Shown here: positions 1-11,792 of the stretch, one piece after another
How the letters are laid out: each line of letters opens with the position of its first letter
Position numbering within the stretch: the first letter of the stretch is position 1
Source: Megaleporinus macrocephalus
Lineage: Eukaryota; Chordata; Actinopteri; Characiformes; Anostomidae
Length of the DNA: 64,000 bases
Reading direction: 5' to 3'
Assembly: GCA_021613375.1 (NCBI GenBank)
Contig: CM038704.1
Coordinates: forward strand, 34,241,488 to 34,305,487
Translations under genes and position numbers: made by a program
The notes under the pieces: generated by a model
The model's database searches: none
Told to the model about the DNA's origin: nothing
What the model saw: only the letters and a program-made list of their open reading frames with translations

Positions 1-299
1 GTTCCCACTGCTTGACTGTGACGCCTACAGTAACCAAATTACTAGCACGTGGGTTAAGCTGCCGCTACGTCTACACCCTGTGATGTGTGCTTTAACTTGA
101 AATGGCTGGAACTTTAGTTCAGACACTTGATTGGTTTGGGGCGATGCTATTCTCCTTCTCATTGGCTGTTAGTGTTGTCTCTCAAAACATGGACGGAACT
201 TAATTCTATTGATTTTATATCGACTACGTCTTATAGTTCTATCGAGGAAATTTCGTTATTTCGCGATAATAATCGTTATCATTTTATTGCCCAGCCCTA
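1..299. mobile_element. hAT-like DNA transposon edge (truncated by window start)
   Basis: The segment ends at 299 in CCCAGCCCTA, preceded by a stretch rich in TATCG/CGATA words. Read on the minus strand this begins TAGGGCTGGGC, a terminus common to fish hAT elements. The other end lies outside the window and no transposase is visible, so the family call rests on the terminus only. Confidence 0.45.
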
Positions 300-2980
300 G
301 TGTAAGTATAACTGTAAAAGTTTGTTACTGAACATTAGCAGTGTTTTTGTTGTGTAGGGAAGTAGGCCTGATTTTCTCTACAGTTGTGGTGGTAGAAATC
401 AGGGGGCAAACACAAATATAAAATGTTTTATTTACTATCAAAAACAGGAATACAGGTATAAGTGTATTGAACACTTATACCTGTATTCTGAGTTTCATAT
501 GGAATGTCAATGATGGTACAATAGTGGAAACCTGAAAATAATTTGTTGAAACAAAAAAAAAAAACAAGTGGTAGCAATAACACCTACAGACAGCAGTACT
601 GTATGTTTACATCAGCCAATTGAATTGATACTTGCTATATGGAAATCAGAGAGGCCTTGGTCTTCTGACTGTATGGTGTTCAGATGACTTAGCACTATGC
701 TGCAGTGTTCGCATGCTCTGAGAATCAGGGGAGAAAACAAACAAGCATGCAGTAAGCACTATGCTTATGGTGAGCTATAAGCTTCCATTAACTTTATCTG
801 TATGTGGGGTAAGGATTGAGGGGGAGCAGGGGGAGTTTGATTAGCTCATCTAGCTATCACTTTAAGCTTTAGTTATCTCAGACCTGCATGCACATCATTT
901 GAACAGATACAGAAACACATAATCTTCATTCCTCTGAGCCTCTGCTGCTCTAACTTACAGTGTGCTGCTGATGCAGGATGTTTACACCTAATCTCACAGG
1001 CATGGTAGATAATATAGCATCTACAGCAACACACAGCTGTCCTATCCCCTCACTGATTCAGCGGCTCAGCATGGCTGTGTGGGAGAACAGAGCAGATTTT
1101 ATTAAAGATTTCTGTTTATAATGATTAATATGATTAGAATGATTATATATAGTCTGTGCGGGAAGAAGTCCATCTGTTTGACTGCACAGATAGTTTCTGA
1201 TGGTTGATCAAGAATAAATGAGCAGTTCTCAGCGATCAGATCAGCACTCTTTGCTGGAGTCTTCATTAAAGCGTATAAAATGTTTTTATAGAGCTTCACC
1301 TTCACTAAATACCTGCAAATTCTTTTTACAGGAAATATATTACTGTATGAAATATGTTATCACATAAAATGGTACTTTGTAGTCATTTCAGCAAGGTGAG
1401 CTGTGGAAAGGCCTCAGTCTTTATATCAAAAAACAGTTCCTTGTATATGTAAGTAACACCAGCCAAGTGAAAATTGTTGACATATTATGTCAGTGCCTGA
1501 ATGTAAATGCTACACTTTTCGTGTTTTTTATTTCTGCATCATTTGAGCCGCTTGCCTTCAAGCAGCAATTCTAATTACACTGAGTGGAAATTTCATGATA
1601 AATGGGCCAATAAAAATTACTTGGAATCGAAATTTTTGTAGGCATCTGTTTGTCTTTTAACAGTGACAATAACCAGGTTTTGGCTTCTGCCTTCAGACAC
1701 ATTTCCAGTCTTTGCATGCAGATGATGTGGGTGTGATTAGTGAAGGTTAAAATGCTCCACCAGGTTCTGCTGTAGCTGACTCAGCTCTCTAAATGCAGGA
1801 AGAACAATGACTGAGTAACTGGTACACCCATACACCCTGCATTCTGCCACAGCTGACTGGCTGTTTATCAGCTGTAATGAGGCAGGAAGTGTGTTTACCC
1901 TCATTTGTTTTCTCTCTTTGCTCTGTCAGCAGAGCATGCTTACGCTGCAGTGGAGCACAAAATCAAAATCAACACTAGTGTTCAGCACCACACATTAGTT
2001 TGGAGAAGATTTACACAGCTTTTTCCACCTTTCTCCAGATGTAGTCCACTATCTTAAAGATATGTTTGCAAATGTTAGTTTGCTTCTTTTGCTTCAGCAT
2101 TGGAGCTACAAGGTAGCCAATCAATAGAAGCTGATATATTAGCATAACTATGGTGCTGACTGCATGTCTGCATCATAACACGCTCACCTGTTCAGTAATT
2201 TGTAACAGAGTTGATCTGTGTGTGACCTATAAACATAAATTAGCATAGCTAAAAAGAGTAGCAGCCTGAGTTTTGTCCATGATAACTGGTAAATCAGATA
2301 TTCCATTATTTTTCTGGAGCTGCAACAGAAAATTTTTGCCTCCATAAGCAGCAGTATTTCACAAACCAGCACTGGTGAGTGGAATGCTTCATCAGAAGTT
2401 CAATTTTGCCAGCTTTTGCATTCAGCAGCAGATCTCATTGTTGTATATACAACAAAAGGAGTAAAGTTCTGCCTTTCTCCATGTTAAATAAAAAGTCTAC
2501 ACTGATAAAGCTCTCCTCTGATCATCATGTCAGCATTTGCTTGTCTTTATGCTGCCATCACCTGTGATTTGAGGCACAGAATGATATTTCTTTTAACATC
2601 TGAATCAGCATGACAGTCCAGCCTGATCAGTCTATCAAGTCATGTCTACAATAATGGCAATTTCTGCTAGCACTCTTATGGAAGTTCTAATATTAGGTTA
2701 GCTCAAAGTGATTTTAAGCTAACGTACTATTAGTCTAGAACGTTCTAGAGTAAACATGGATATAAGGTTGTAAAAAACATGCTGTATGTTTTTCCTTTGT
2801 AACAGACATCCAGTGATTTTGTATGTCAGTTGTCACAGTGAGTCTTTCAGTAAAGAATCCTGCCACTACTGTTAAACATTCCTAACAACTAACCAGAAAC
2901 TGCTAACAGTCTTCAAAGTCAGTTATGTAGAACCTGCTTCCACTACCATCCATATTCACAGTCAGTTATCTAGAACTGAT
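300..2980. other. AT-rich non-coding DNA, no gene recognised
   Basis: No convincing exon is seen on either strand: the short open frames have many stops around them and no recognisable protein. The only clear structure is the hairpin at 448-488, listed separately. Confidence 0.6.
448..488. repeat. Perfect 18-bp inverted repeat with 5-nt loop
   Basis: Positions 448-465 are an exact reverse complement of 471-488, separated by the loop ATTGA (466-470). The stem is AT-rich with an ACAGGTATA core. It could be a young palindromic repeat, a MITE core or a hairpin RNA; nothing in the flanks decides. Confidence 0.85.
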
Positions 2981-2981
2981 C

Positions 2982-3125
2982 AAGGCAGTCATGGCCCGAA
3001 GGTTAGGAATCAGGCCGGTTCGATCCTCGGGACCAGCAGGACACGACATGTTCCCTAGTGTGTGTGTGTTTCACTGCACGGATGGGTTAAATGCAGAGGT
3101 CAATTTTTGTGACAGAATAATTCTA
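2982..3125 (+). mobile_element. tRNA-derived SINE
   Basis: The head resembles a tRNA gene: AGGCAGTCATGGCCCGAAGG carries a box A-like part, and a consensus box B, GGTTCGATCC, is at 3017-3026. The body contains a GTGTGTGTG run and GGATGGGTTAAATGCAGAG, a block typical of abundant fish SINEs. It ends in ATTCTAATTCTAA. The tRNA-like region is diverged, so this is an inserted copy and not a functional tRNA gene. Confidence 0.75.
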
Positions 3126-4984
3126 ATTCTAAAATTCTGTGTAATAGCAAGAATCTGGCAATATAATATGTATCATAATGATTCGGTATATTGCCATATA
3201 TTGGGTTACTGTAAGCAAGACTATATATCACAATTTTTAAAATATTATTTTAGGAAAACCATCACAGTATCAAAAAACACACCACCATATGGATAGGTTT
3301 GTTAATGCTCGCGTTGCAGTGTGTCCCTATGCCACTTGTTTAATATTGGAGTGGAAGAGCCTAATAGTGAACAACACTGCTATGTATTAGTCAAGGGTTT
3401 AGACGCAACACAAAATGAACCACTGTCTGCTGCAAATCATTAATTGCAAACTATTAATTAAAAATTGACCAAGCTTGCTCAGCTGTATCTACCTACATAC
3501 CACAGAGAGAACAATTCCCAACAAACCCCTTTTGTTTCCAACCAAAACTAAACAATAAAGAAAGATTATTTTTCCCCAAAGTCTTTAGATCTTCTAGAGT
3601 TCCAAACAGGCGTGTGTTATTAAGTAAACAATAAACAATTCAGTACAGACTCATGGAAATGCACATGTACATGCAATAGCTGGAGTTCAGCCAGAGGTTA
3701 TGGAACCAAACCTCTGTTCTTCTACACTCAGCAAGGTCAAAAAGATAAAGATTCCATGAGAACTCAATAGGTAAACACTTTCAGTGCAGCAGAGATTTTT
3801 CCCCATATAAGAGAACAATGCAAATACTTTTTAAGCATTTAAAACACTCCTTTGTGTTGTCACACTTGAAAAAACACTTTTTGGCTCAAACACAAGATGG
3901 GGTTTTGGGACATCCATACATTCCTAGCAAAAATTGTTCTGAAGTACTAAAAGGGTTATTCAGAGAACCATGTAGACACAGACATAGAGATACACCAATA
4001 TCGAGAAGAACCATTGAACCAACCAAAGAAATGGTTATTTGAATTGCCACAATTGTGTACAGAACCAATGCTGTTACTAAAGAACATTTGTAAAACCACT
4101 TTTAGGCCCAAACAGTAGATGGGATATTGTATAAAAACACTATCCATACACTACACTAATCGAAAAGGTTATTTATTTAAGTGGCTCTTGGAGTGTTCAC
4201 AGCTTATAAAGGGCACTTCTATCAATTTTTCAAAGTCCCTGCATAATTAAATGGTTAAGATGTAAACAGAATAGTGGTTTGGTGTGGTTTGGTGTGAAAT
4301 GTTCCATTCTACAGAAAGTCAGAACTGTTACAGTGAAGGTGATGGGAACCAGACGTTCACATCTAAAAGCTCCCTCACATAAAGTTATTATATCAGGTGG
4401 TCATAAATATCCTGCCTGATGTCTGAGAGATTGTTTATGATCGTTTCAAGATTTCAGCTTTAAAATTCATTCTTGGTGGAGGGATATGTGCAGGGCACAG
4501 TGAAGCAAAATAGTCCACTATTTTCCACCATTTTGCCATTATGAACATTACATATAAAATTAAGAAGACACATGTATGTTCACTAGTGGTTTTGGTACTA
4601 CAAAATGTCTCTACTTGTGTTGTAGTCATCGTGACCCCTGGTTCCTATTTCCACCACTGTAAAGAACATCTAACCATTTCACACCAAAATGCTGTGAATT
4701 GTAGTGGAATTCTGGTGTACAATTGGTGGAATTAATGACTTTACAAAAGAACATTAACCAGCATCAGTGACTACTAAACAAACAGAATCAGGTTGATATT
4801 TGTATTGTGTTTACTGTAATGTTATTGGGTGCTTACTGTCCAGATAAACAGTAGTAAACTGTTTTCACCACTCTTGCGTAGAGCTGTGTGGGTGTGGTTC
4901 AGCTATCTAGAATGGTGCAACACAGTTATGACTGTAATACAGTGTATGACTGATGCAAATATATGCGCAATATAGTAAGAATAT
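3126..4984. other. Non-coding DNA with diverged interspersed repeats
   Basis: No exon is recognised. 3140-3290 is rich in words such as ATATATTG and ATATCACAATTT, typical of decayed DNA-transposon copies. 3830-4150 contains repeated GAACCATTGAACC/GGTTATT-like words, resembling a fish MITE or minisatellite. Neither can be delimited. Confidence 0.4.
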
Positions 4985-5480
4985 GTAAACAAAGGCTCGT
5001 GCGCGCAAGTATGTGCACATCAGCACAGTGCGACCTCCTGCTTCACTTAATGCAGGAAAACAACATCTCACAAACACACATTAACACAGGCCTAGCTGTG
5101 CACACACGCGCCCGCACGCGAGCGAGCCGACAGCATAGCACTGAGGCTAGCGCGAGCCTCTTATCTTATGAATGATTAACGAGTGGTTTAACTCTCTCAC
5201 CTGGCTGGAATGTCCTCGTGAGCTGCGGCTCAGACTCCACGCAGAGTTTTTTTCTGCAGTTTGCTCGCGCGTTCCGATAGATCAGGCCTACTTTGAGTTC
5301 ACATTAGAATCCCCGCAGAGACACCTCAGCGCTGCTGGAGGGAAGTGAGGACTCGGTGCTCTCAGCTTGCTCTCGACTCTCCTCCTTCTCCTTGTCCCCG
5401 CCTCTTTTGGCTTCCTTTAGCGCGCGCTCCGGTTACCTTCAGCGTGCAGGTGGGGAGTGTGTGCGCGCGGTCAGCTGTTG
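4985..5480. promoter_or_regulatory. CpG-rich, promoter-like segment
   Basis: CpG density rises sharply here against AT-rich surroundings (CGCGCCCGCACGCG-like stretches at 5100-5130, GCGCGCTCC near 5420, GTGCGCGCGG near 5461). A strong minus-strand splice donor, CAG|GTGAGAG, sits at the 5201/5200 boundary, so 5201 to about 5450 could be the first non-coding exon of a minus-strand gene leaving the window. A weaker plus-strand donor, CAG|GTGGGG, lies near 5450. It could instead serve plppr2, 12 kb downstream. Confidence 0.4.
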
Positions 5481-5781
5481 TGTACAGCAAGTAGAGAAAG
5501 TAGAAGCTTTACCAGAGATATACTTCACCTGAATAAGGCTCAAAACTACATGGACTGGTCTAATGGATAGCTCCACAGGTGTTACGACCCCTGTACGTCA
5601 CATGTCTATAGGTTATATAGATCTTATGACCTGTAAGGTGCATGTATAGAACAAGAATAAATAAATATACACTCTTAATAAAGTTGGTCCCTCGAGGGTC
5701 CTTTAGTCAACCACAATGATTATATGTAGAACCTAGTCATATTTAAAGAACCATTTGCATTTGCATGATAACTGTATAGAT

Positions 5782-6964
5782 CAGGGGTATTTATTTAGAA
5801 CTCAGTAAGGTCCAGTTAGAGGTAATTTCCTCAGGCCAAGGTCCGGACCATTATCATTTCTAACTTGTGCTATGATTTAGTGCCATATCCTGTTTACTGA
5901 AGTAGCCTAGTATTAGCATCTTATACACATCACACATACTGTTCAGTATATTTTCGTATATTTACTGTTTAAATGCTGAACTGAAATGCTGAAGTTAATA
6001 AATACTTTTTTCATCACTTAAAGAAAAAACAAGGGCTGCATTTAAAATGCTTTTGAAAAAAGTGCATCATAAAGTGCTTATTTATAATAAAAAGGGAAAT
6101 AAAATTTTCAGTCTTGTTAACTGAATTTCACATCTTAACAGTTTATCTCCCTCTTGTATTCCTCCACACTATCTCTTGTTCAGTGAGACAAGTGAGCTCT
6201 TGGTTGTCCAGCCAGCACCTTAATCTGAAATTGTGTTAGGACCATTCTTACACACATATGAGACATCCGGGATGTTCTGTGTGGAGTATGCATGTTCTAC
6301 CCACTTGAGTGGGTTTCCTCCGGGTACTCAAAAAACACATGCATTTTAGGTTGATCGCTCACTCTAAATTGCCCGTAGATGTGCGTGCGTGCGTGTGTGT
6401 GTGTTGGCCATGCGATGGGCTGGCAACCTGTCCATGGTGTACCCCGCTTTCGCCTGATGATGCTAGGATTGGCTCCAGACCACCGTGACCCCGACTAGCA
6501 AAATAAAGCGGAAGATAATGGATGGATATTAGATACGTGGCTGCTTTCAATGAGCGCCACGGTCTCAGAACATATGAGACATGTTGGTTTGGAGCTAGCT
6601 GCCTGTGGGAAGTATTAAAATCTCTGTCTCGGTCCATTCCTAGTTGAAAAGTTGTTTTTCGACTCGTTTTTTAGAGCACGCATCTGACTCTCTTTATTCT
6701 CCGACTGCTGTTTCTCGCTTGTGTGCGGGCCGCACTCCCGAATCTGCACAGATCTGATTGGCTGAGGAGCGCGTTTGCTGATTTTACTACGCACGTGATT
6801 GGTCTGTGAGTTCACGGTGCCGCAAAGCCCGTAAAGAAAAGCTCCGCCGCTTGATATATACACTGTTAACATTGAATCGTTCTCAATAGTTGATCGATTT
6901 GGGTCCGCATTGGACATCGTCTGGGTCCGGATCCGGACCGCGGTTCGCCTATTAGTGACCCCTG
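5782..6964 (+). mobile_element. Non-autonomous hAT transposon, copy 1, with intact target duplication
   Basis: The element starts CAGGGGTATTT and ends AGTGACCCCTG, giving terminal inverted repeats CAGGGGT/ACCCCTG. The 8 bp GTATAGAT occurs directly before (5774-5781) and directly after (6965-6972), the 8-bp target duplication expected of hAT. No transposase is encoded, so movement would depend on an enzyme from elsewhere. A LINE-tail-like segment (about 6268-6530) is embedded in it. A second, more decayed copy is at 54010-55175 in reverse orientation. Confidence 0.85.
6268..6530 (+). mobile_element. LINE 3'-tail-like repeat embedded in the hAT copy
   Basis: The segment contains GTGGGTTTCCTCCGGGTACT, TCTAAATTGCCCGTAG, CTGGCAACCTGTCCATGGTG and ends near ATAATGGATGGATA. 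This series is common in fish genomes as a LINE-type 3' tail with a short TGGA end, probably RTE-like. The same block occurs in reverse at 54432-54725 and at 40607-40788. The clade is uncertain. Confidence 0.55.
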
Positions 6965-7734
6965 GTATAGATCATTTTGTTGCATCCTATGATAGTTACA
7001 TAGGTTTTATTATACTTGCACAGGTACAATCATACCTGCACTACTACACTTTATTAAGATCTATATAACCTATAGATATCTTACCTCCCTTTATATAAGG
7101 CCGTATATTACCTACACAAATTTTATAACACCTATATAGGCCTTATAATAACTATAGCAATATTTTATTATTTTATTGTTTTATGATACCTAAATAAGTG
7201 TTTAAATACCTGTAAAGGTTGTATAATACCTGTATAAGCATATCATTTCCTTACTCATTCTGTTATTCCTGAGTTTTATATGGACTCTTTAATACCAAAA
7301 TAGCTCAACCATGTCCTGTCGACCCAGGGGTTGAACCTAACCTCCAGCTCATGAACATAACCTCCTGCCCATAGCTATATAAGTGTTAAAAAATACCTGT
7401 TTAGACTGTATAATACAGTATCTGTGTAGGTTTTTATAATAGGGCTATGTATAGGCCCTATAGTAACTATTTAATCTTTTTACCTACAAATGTCTTGTGA
7501 TACTCACACAGGTACTATGATACTGGTACAACTGGTACAATACCAATATAGGCCTAATAATACCTATATATGTCATATAATGCCTTATAATACTTTCTAC
7601 ATACTATACCAGATACTAGATCTTGTGATCTTAAAAGGCATTTATATAAGGCCTTTTAGTGCCTTATGACCACTTTAAATCTTATGATACTCGCAAAGGT
7701 ATTATGATACCAACATAGGTTTTATTATAGAATC

Positions 7735-8585
7735 CCAAATCAGATGAATTTGTGACAGAATGGAAAATGCAAATAAAAACAACTATTGTTTTCCTACATT
7801 TGCTTTGTTTTTATGAACCCAAGAAATGTCATGCTTCATCTGGTCAGCTTTATTTAATTTGTTAATATACATCCACCCTTGCATTTTAGGCTTGCAACAC
7901 CTTCCAAAAATGCAGTAATGAGATAAAAAACTAAAGAATGATGTGATTTTAAACAAGTGATGTCAACAGTTGATTGCAATCATCATTTGGTACAAAAGCA
8001 GTATCTACGAAAGGCCTTAAAGTTGGTCAACAGACATGTGGGAAATGTATTGAGATGTTTAAAAACAATGTTACTCAAAGGAAGATTGGAAGGAGATTTG
8101 CATATTTCTCTTTCTACAGTGCATAATATCATTAAACGATTCAAAGAACTGGGTGATATTTTAGTGCATAAAAGGCAAAGGTGCAAGACTAAACTGAACA
8201 CCTGTGATCTCCGATCCCCATACAGTACCAAGAATAGTCATACAGCAATGGGGGGAGGGGGTAAAATTTTTAAACAATAATTTTGACAATAATGACTTCA
8301 TGTAGTTGCACACCATAAGGCATATTTGCAGAAAGAATGGGACAAAATAACTCCTATAAAACCTTATCGCTTGGCATCCTTAGCGCCAATACAAATTTTA
8401 CATGCTATGAAAAGGAATGGCAACATTACAAAGTGGTGCATGCTTTAGTGTCCCAACTTTTTTGGAATGTGTTGCAGGCCTGAAAGAATAGATGTAAATT
8501 AACAAATGAAATAAATTTGACCAGACAACACATGAAATATCTAGGATTCATGTGGTCTGTAATGAAATAAAAGTCAAAGTAATTA
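7735..8585 (+). mobile_element. Tc1/mariner-like transposon remnant
   Basis: The core is flanked by related words in opposite orientation: GCAACACCTTCCAAAAA near 7893 and TTTTTTGGAATGTGTTGC near 8458. Between them lies a fragment of transposase N-terminus (7957-8280), listed separately. Most of a full-length transposase is absent, so this is an internally deleted, non-autonomous copy inserted in the AT-rich array. Confidence 0.6.
7957..8280 (+). pseudogene. Tc1-like transposase N-terminal fragment
   Basis: The 107-codon frame contains a helix-turn-helix-like stretch, LHISLSTVHNIIKRFKELG, followed by a basic segment and DLRS. This layout is that of the paired-like DNA-binding head of Tc1/mariner transposases. 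The DDE catalytic domain is missing. The frame ends in an unrelated GGGGG-rich tail, so no working enzyme can be made. Confidence 0.6.
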
Positions 8586-8830
8586 TAGGAACCGTGGCAT
8601 TTGGATAGATCTTCTAATATCTGTCTTATGGTACCTACATGTTTTAATAATTGTGTAGGTCTGTTGATACTTGAACAAGTCTTACTATACCTGGTGTTAT
8701 ATTACTTGTACAGACTTATGATAATTGTCTTTTTAAACTTGTATGGGTCCTATTATACCTCTATAACTATGTATATGACATACAATTCTGTCTAGGTCCT
8801 AAAACACTTGAGTTGGTCTGTTTTGGCCTC

Positions 8831-9329
8831 AGTTACATTCACGGTAAAGCAGTTAACTCCATTACAGGAAATGTGGTGTTTTTAGAAAGGTGCTGTCAGA
8901 GAAACTTCAGGCTGTTAAGTGCACAGCGGAGCAACTGAGGAAGACAAATACTCAGCTTCTTTTATTTCTGTTATCTTTATCTGTTCCTGCTGGAGCTTCC
9001 ATTTATCCTTCATTTAGTCTTTTCTCACTGCCTTGCCAGAGTCATATAAATTATCTATGTCTGTCTGAAATTCCATCACCACTTCAAGAAAATTTACTTG
9101 GTGAGTGTCCACATGGCATAAATAAAATTGGGCACGCAGCTTCAATCTGACCCAGTTTGGTTCCCCAAGAAAAGCATGGCTCTGTTCATACACAGAGAGT
9201 GTGTTGGTGTGGGGAAGGTGTGTGTCTATTCCACAGCTTTAAGTGTTCTGAGCCAATATATTGACAGTGCTTTAGTCTCCCAGAGCAGAAGTTAAACCCA
9301 GAGTGAAGAATATACTATATAAACAGACA
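8831..9329. other. Non-coding DNA, nothing recognised
   Basis: Neither strand carries a recognisable exon or repeat. The open frame at 8890-9150 has no family resemblance and no splice or promoter context. Confidence 0.5.
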
Positions 9330-10045
9330 CGCTGACCACTTCATTAGAAACTCCTACCTTGCGCTTCTGACCACATTATTAAAAACATCCACCTTTGCTT
9401 CCACTAACTGGCCACTTTATTAGAAATACCCACCTTTGCTTTCATTAACTGACCATTTTATGGAAAACACATATCCTGTGCTTCCACTAACTGAGCACCT
9501 TATTATAAACACCAACCTTGTGCTTCTGGCCACATTATGGGAAATGCACACCTTAACCTTCACTAACTTATGTCATGGGCTGGGGTACATGGAGCAGACA
9601 TGGTAAAGAAGGGAGGCAGGGCAAACAAAGGGCAGACACACATGCAAACTTTAAACCGAAAATAGGCTTTAAATAAAAGAACGAAAAAACTAAACAAAAC
9701 ACAAAGTATATAAACTCATATGCAAACAAAACGAAGAATAAACAAACAGACAAGCGGACAGGATACAGAAATACATGCTAACAGATTTTGACAAAAAGCA
9801 ACAACACAAGGGAAAACTGAAAGGAATAAATACACAGACTAATGAGGGACAGACAGCTCACAGGACTTATACAAACGAGCTACAGGCGAGACAGGCTGGG
9901 CATAAGGTGGAGCAGAGAAGAAAGGGAGAACATGACCAAAACAGACAGAAGCACGTGGCTAAGACAGGACGTAAACACAGGCAGGCGTGACAACTGACCA
10001 TTTTATTAGAAACACTTTTGCTTCCACTAACTGGTCACTGGGGGA
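9330..10045. repeat. Minisatellite of about 50 bp units, split by an insertion
   Basis: The unit reads roughly CTTCCACTAACTGACCA then TTTTATTAGAAACACC with a CACCTTTGC spacer, and recurs about six times between 9330 and 9570 and again at 9993-10045. The array is interrupted at 9571-9992. Confidence 0.7.
9571..9992 (-). mobile_element. 422-bp insertion bounded by TGTCA/TGACA (solo LTR-like)
   Basis: It begins TGTCATGGGC and ends GGCGTGACA, so its ends are a short TGTCA/TGACA inverted repeat, and it cleanly interrupts the minisatellite. On the minus strand it is T-rich with a TTTATTTAAAGCC stretch that could be a polyadenylation region. A solo LTR or a MITE are both possible. AACT lies near both junctions but an exact target duplication could not be fixed. 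Confidence 0.45.
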
Positions 10046-10317
10046 ATGTGATGTTTCTCCACTTTAACTACAGCTGTTAAAAATAGAAGTTCCTGGGGGG
10101 GGGTTCATAAACAATCAGTACAGCTCAGCTGGAGATTCTGTATGTGTCTTTGCATGCATATATGTGTTTCTCCTGCTACGTGTGTAATCGTGTCAGGGTT
10201 TCCATGGGAACACTGAATCCACCTCTCACCTTGTGTGTTTAACCAAGTGTATGTGTGAGTGTTCTTAACAAACCAGAACCAAGCACACACAGATATATGT
10301 ACACACTTCCTACTCAT

Positions 10318-10460
10318 TTACTCACTCACTCAGTCAGTCAGTCACTCATTCATTCATTCATTCAGTCATGCATTGTTCACTCAATTAGTCACCTAGTCAT
10401 TGAGTCAGTCACTTAGTCAGTCATTCAATCATTTCATAATTCACTGTCATTCATTCATTT
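10318..10460. repeat. Tetranucleotide tract (TCAY/CAGT)n
   Basis: Imperfect runs of TCAC, TCAG and TCAT repeats alternate, including CATTCATTCATTCATTCAG. This is a simple-sequence tract with no coding value. Confidence 0.8.
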
Positions 10461-10739
10461 TCTGGGTGCCCCTCTTTGCCTGCATTCCGGACCAGTTTAC
10501 CCATCATGGAGCCTTCTGCTGTCCAGTGCCTTGTGGAAAGCTTTGCCTGCATGCCACTGGCACCTCCAAAGATCCAGTTGGCTTACTTAATCACACGTTT
10601 TTCTCTCCTCTTTTCACAAGCTTCTCAGTTATTTCTCCTCCTACCTCACAAAACACTGAGCTGGTTCCCACTGCTTCTCTGATGGGACTCCCAACAGTCT
10701 TCTTCCTTTTTTTCTATATTTGTACTTGCTATGTTTTGC

Positions 10740-10926
10740 TATCAGGTGTCAACCAGAAGACAATGGGTTCTTCTCAAGGTTTCTCTTCTGTAGGTCTGAA
10801 GGAGTTTTTACTTTCCACTTTTGTCCCTGGCCTGCTCATTGGGGACTTGAACACATATTTTCTGTAAAGCTACTTTGTGACAACAACTGCTGTAAAAGAC
10901 ACAATATAAATAAACCTTGACTTGAC
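10740..10926 (+). repeat. Fish interspersed repeat, forward copy
   Basis: It contains TTCTCAAGGTTTCTCTTCTG, GGAGTTTTTACTTTCCACTT, CTGTAAAGCTACTTTGTGAC and ends in AATATAAATAAACCTTGACT with a short TTGAC repeat. The same ordered blocks occur on the other strand at 11793-12010. The family is unclassified here. The frame overlapping it (10400-10867) is not a gene. Confidence 0.6.
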
Positions 10927-11329
10927 TTCAGTTGACACAATTCACTCTCATTCACTTATCCACTTGTCAGTCATTCAGTAGTAAATTCCTTTACTTATTC
11001 ATTTTCTCCATCTTTCATACTCTGGGAAATCTCTCTCTTTTACTGAGATCTTTTTTGCTATACAGTACAAAATTATTTCTGTATATTCCAGTCATGTTTG
11101 CACACTTTGTTCCCCACACTCTTCTTCTCCTTCTCTATCTCTATCCTGCTGTCTTACTTCACACACGCTCTCTGTCTCAGGATATGTCTGGGACATGTTC
11201 TTTACAGAAGGCTACCTCAATCCACAAACCTGGGTGCAGTGAGATTATTAAAATATCAAGAATGTCTTAGTGAGGACACTGAGCTGCAGCAGAGTTGTAG
11301 CAATACTTTTATACCCTCTTAGCAAAAAG

Positions 11330-11760
11330 CTCCTGTCCCTGCTCCTGGTTCTGCTCCTGACACTCATCTAGTTGCTTTTTCTGTTGTATCTGCTATTCTC
11401 ACTCTTGTTCTTGTTCATCCATACTTGGTCTATTTCTAGTCCATGTTCAGCACCCAAACCTGGTTCTGAACCTGTACCTGCACACATACGTGGTCCTGTT
11501 CCTAAGTCTGCTCACATAGCTGCTCAAGCATCCATACCTGTTCCAGTCCCTGGTCTAGCAGCCATACATGTTCTTGTCTGTGGTCTTTCACCCATAACTG
11601 ATTATGTTCCGGTATCTGGCCTAACACCGATGCCTGGTCCTGGTCCTTTTCCTATACTTGGTCCAGCACCTATACCTATTCCTGTCTTTGTTCAAGCATC
11701 CATAATTGGCCATTCCTGTCCTCGGTCCAGCACTTGTACCTAGTCATGTTTTTGGTTCAG
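11330..11760. repeat. Imperfect CCTGGTCCTGTTCC-type repeat
   Basis: The block is built of words such as CCTGTTCC, CCTGGTCC and CACCCATACCTG. It creates a proline/valine-rich open frame on the plus strand with no start, splice or family support, so it is treated as a degenerate minisatellite. Confidence 0.5.
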
Positions 11761-11792
11761 CACCGATACCCACCCTCTTCTTGCCCCTAGTT

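Larger units (their letters stand above)
5560..8830. repeat. Degenerate AT-rich tandem array, interrupted by two transposons
   Basis: The segments 5560-5773, 6973-7734 and 8590-8830 share a recurring, poorly conserved unit of roughly 20-35 bp built on TATAATACCTATATAGG and TATGATACC. The hAT copy (5782-6964) and the Tc1-like remnant (7735-8585) lie inside it. The array has no coding potential. Confidence 0.6.

Noticed and set aside
3001..3030. Possible tRNA gene (box B GGTTCGATCC)
   Set aside because: The cloverleaf is not maintained and a SINE body follows, so it is a retroposed copy.
10400..10867. 155-codon plus-strand frame
   Set aside because: It starts in a TCAT simple repeat and runs through a known type of fish interspersed repeat; the product has no coherent domain.
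11372..11743. Pro/Val-rich frame that resembles a repetitive secreted protein
   Set aside because: Underlying DNA is a degenerate short repeat; no signal peptide with a proper start and no splicing context.
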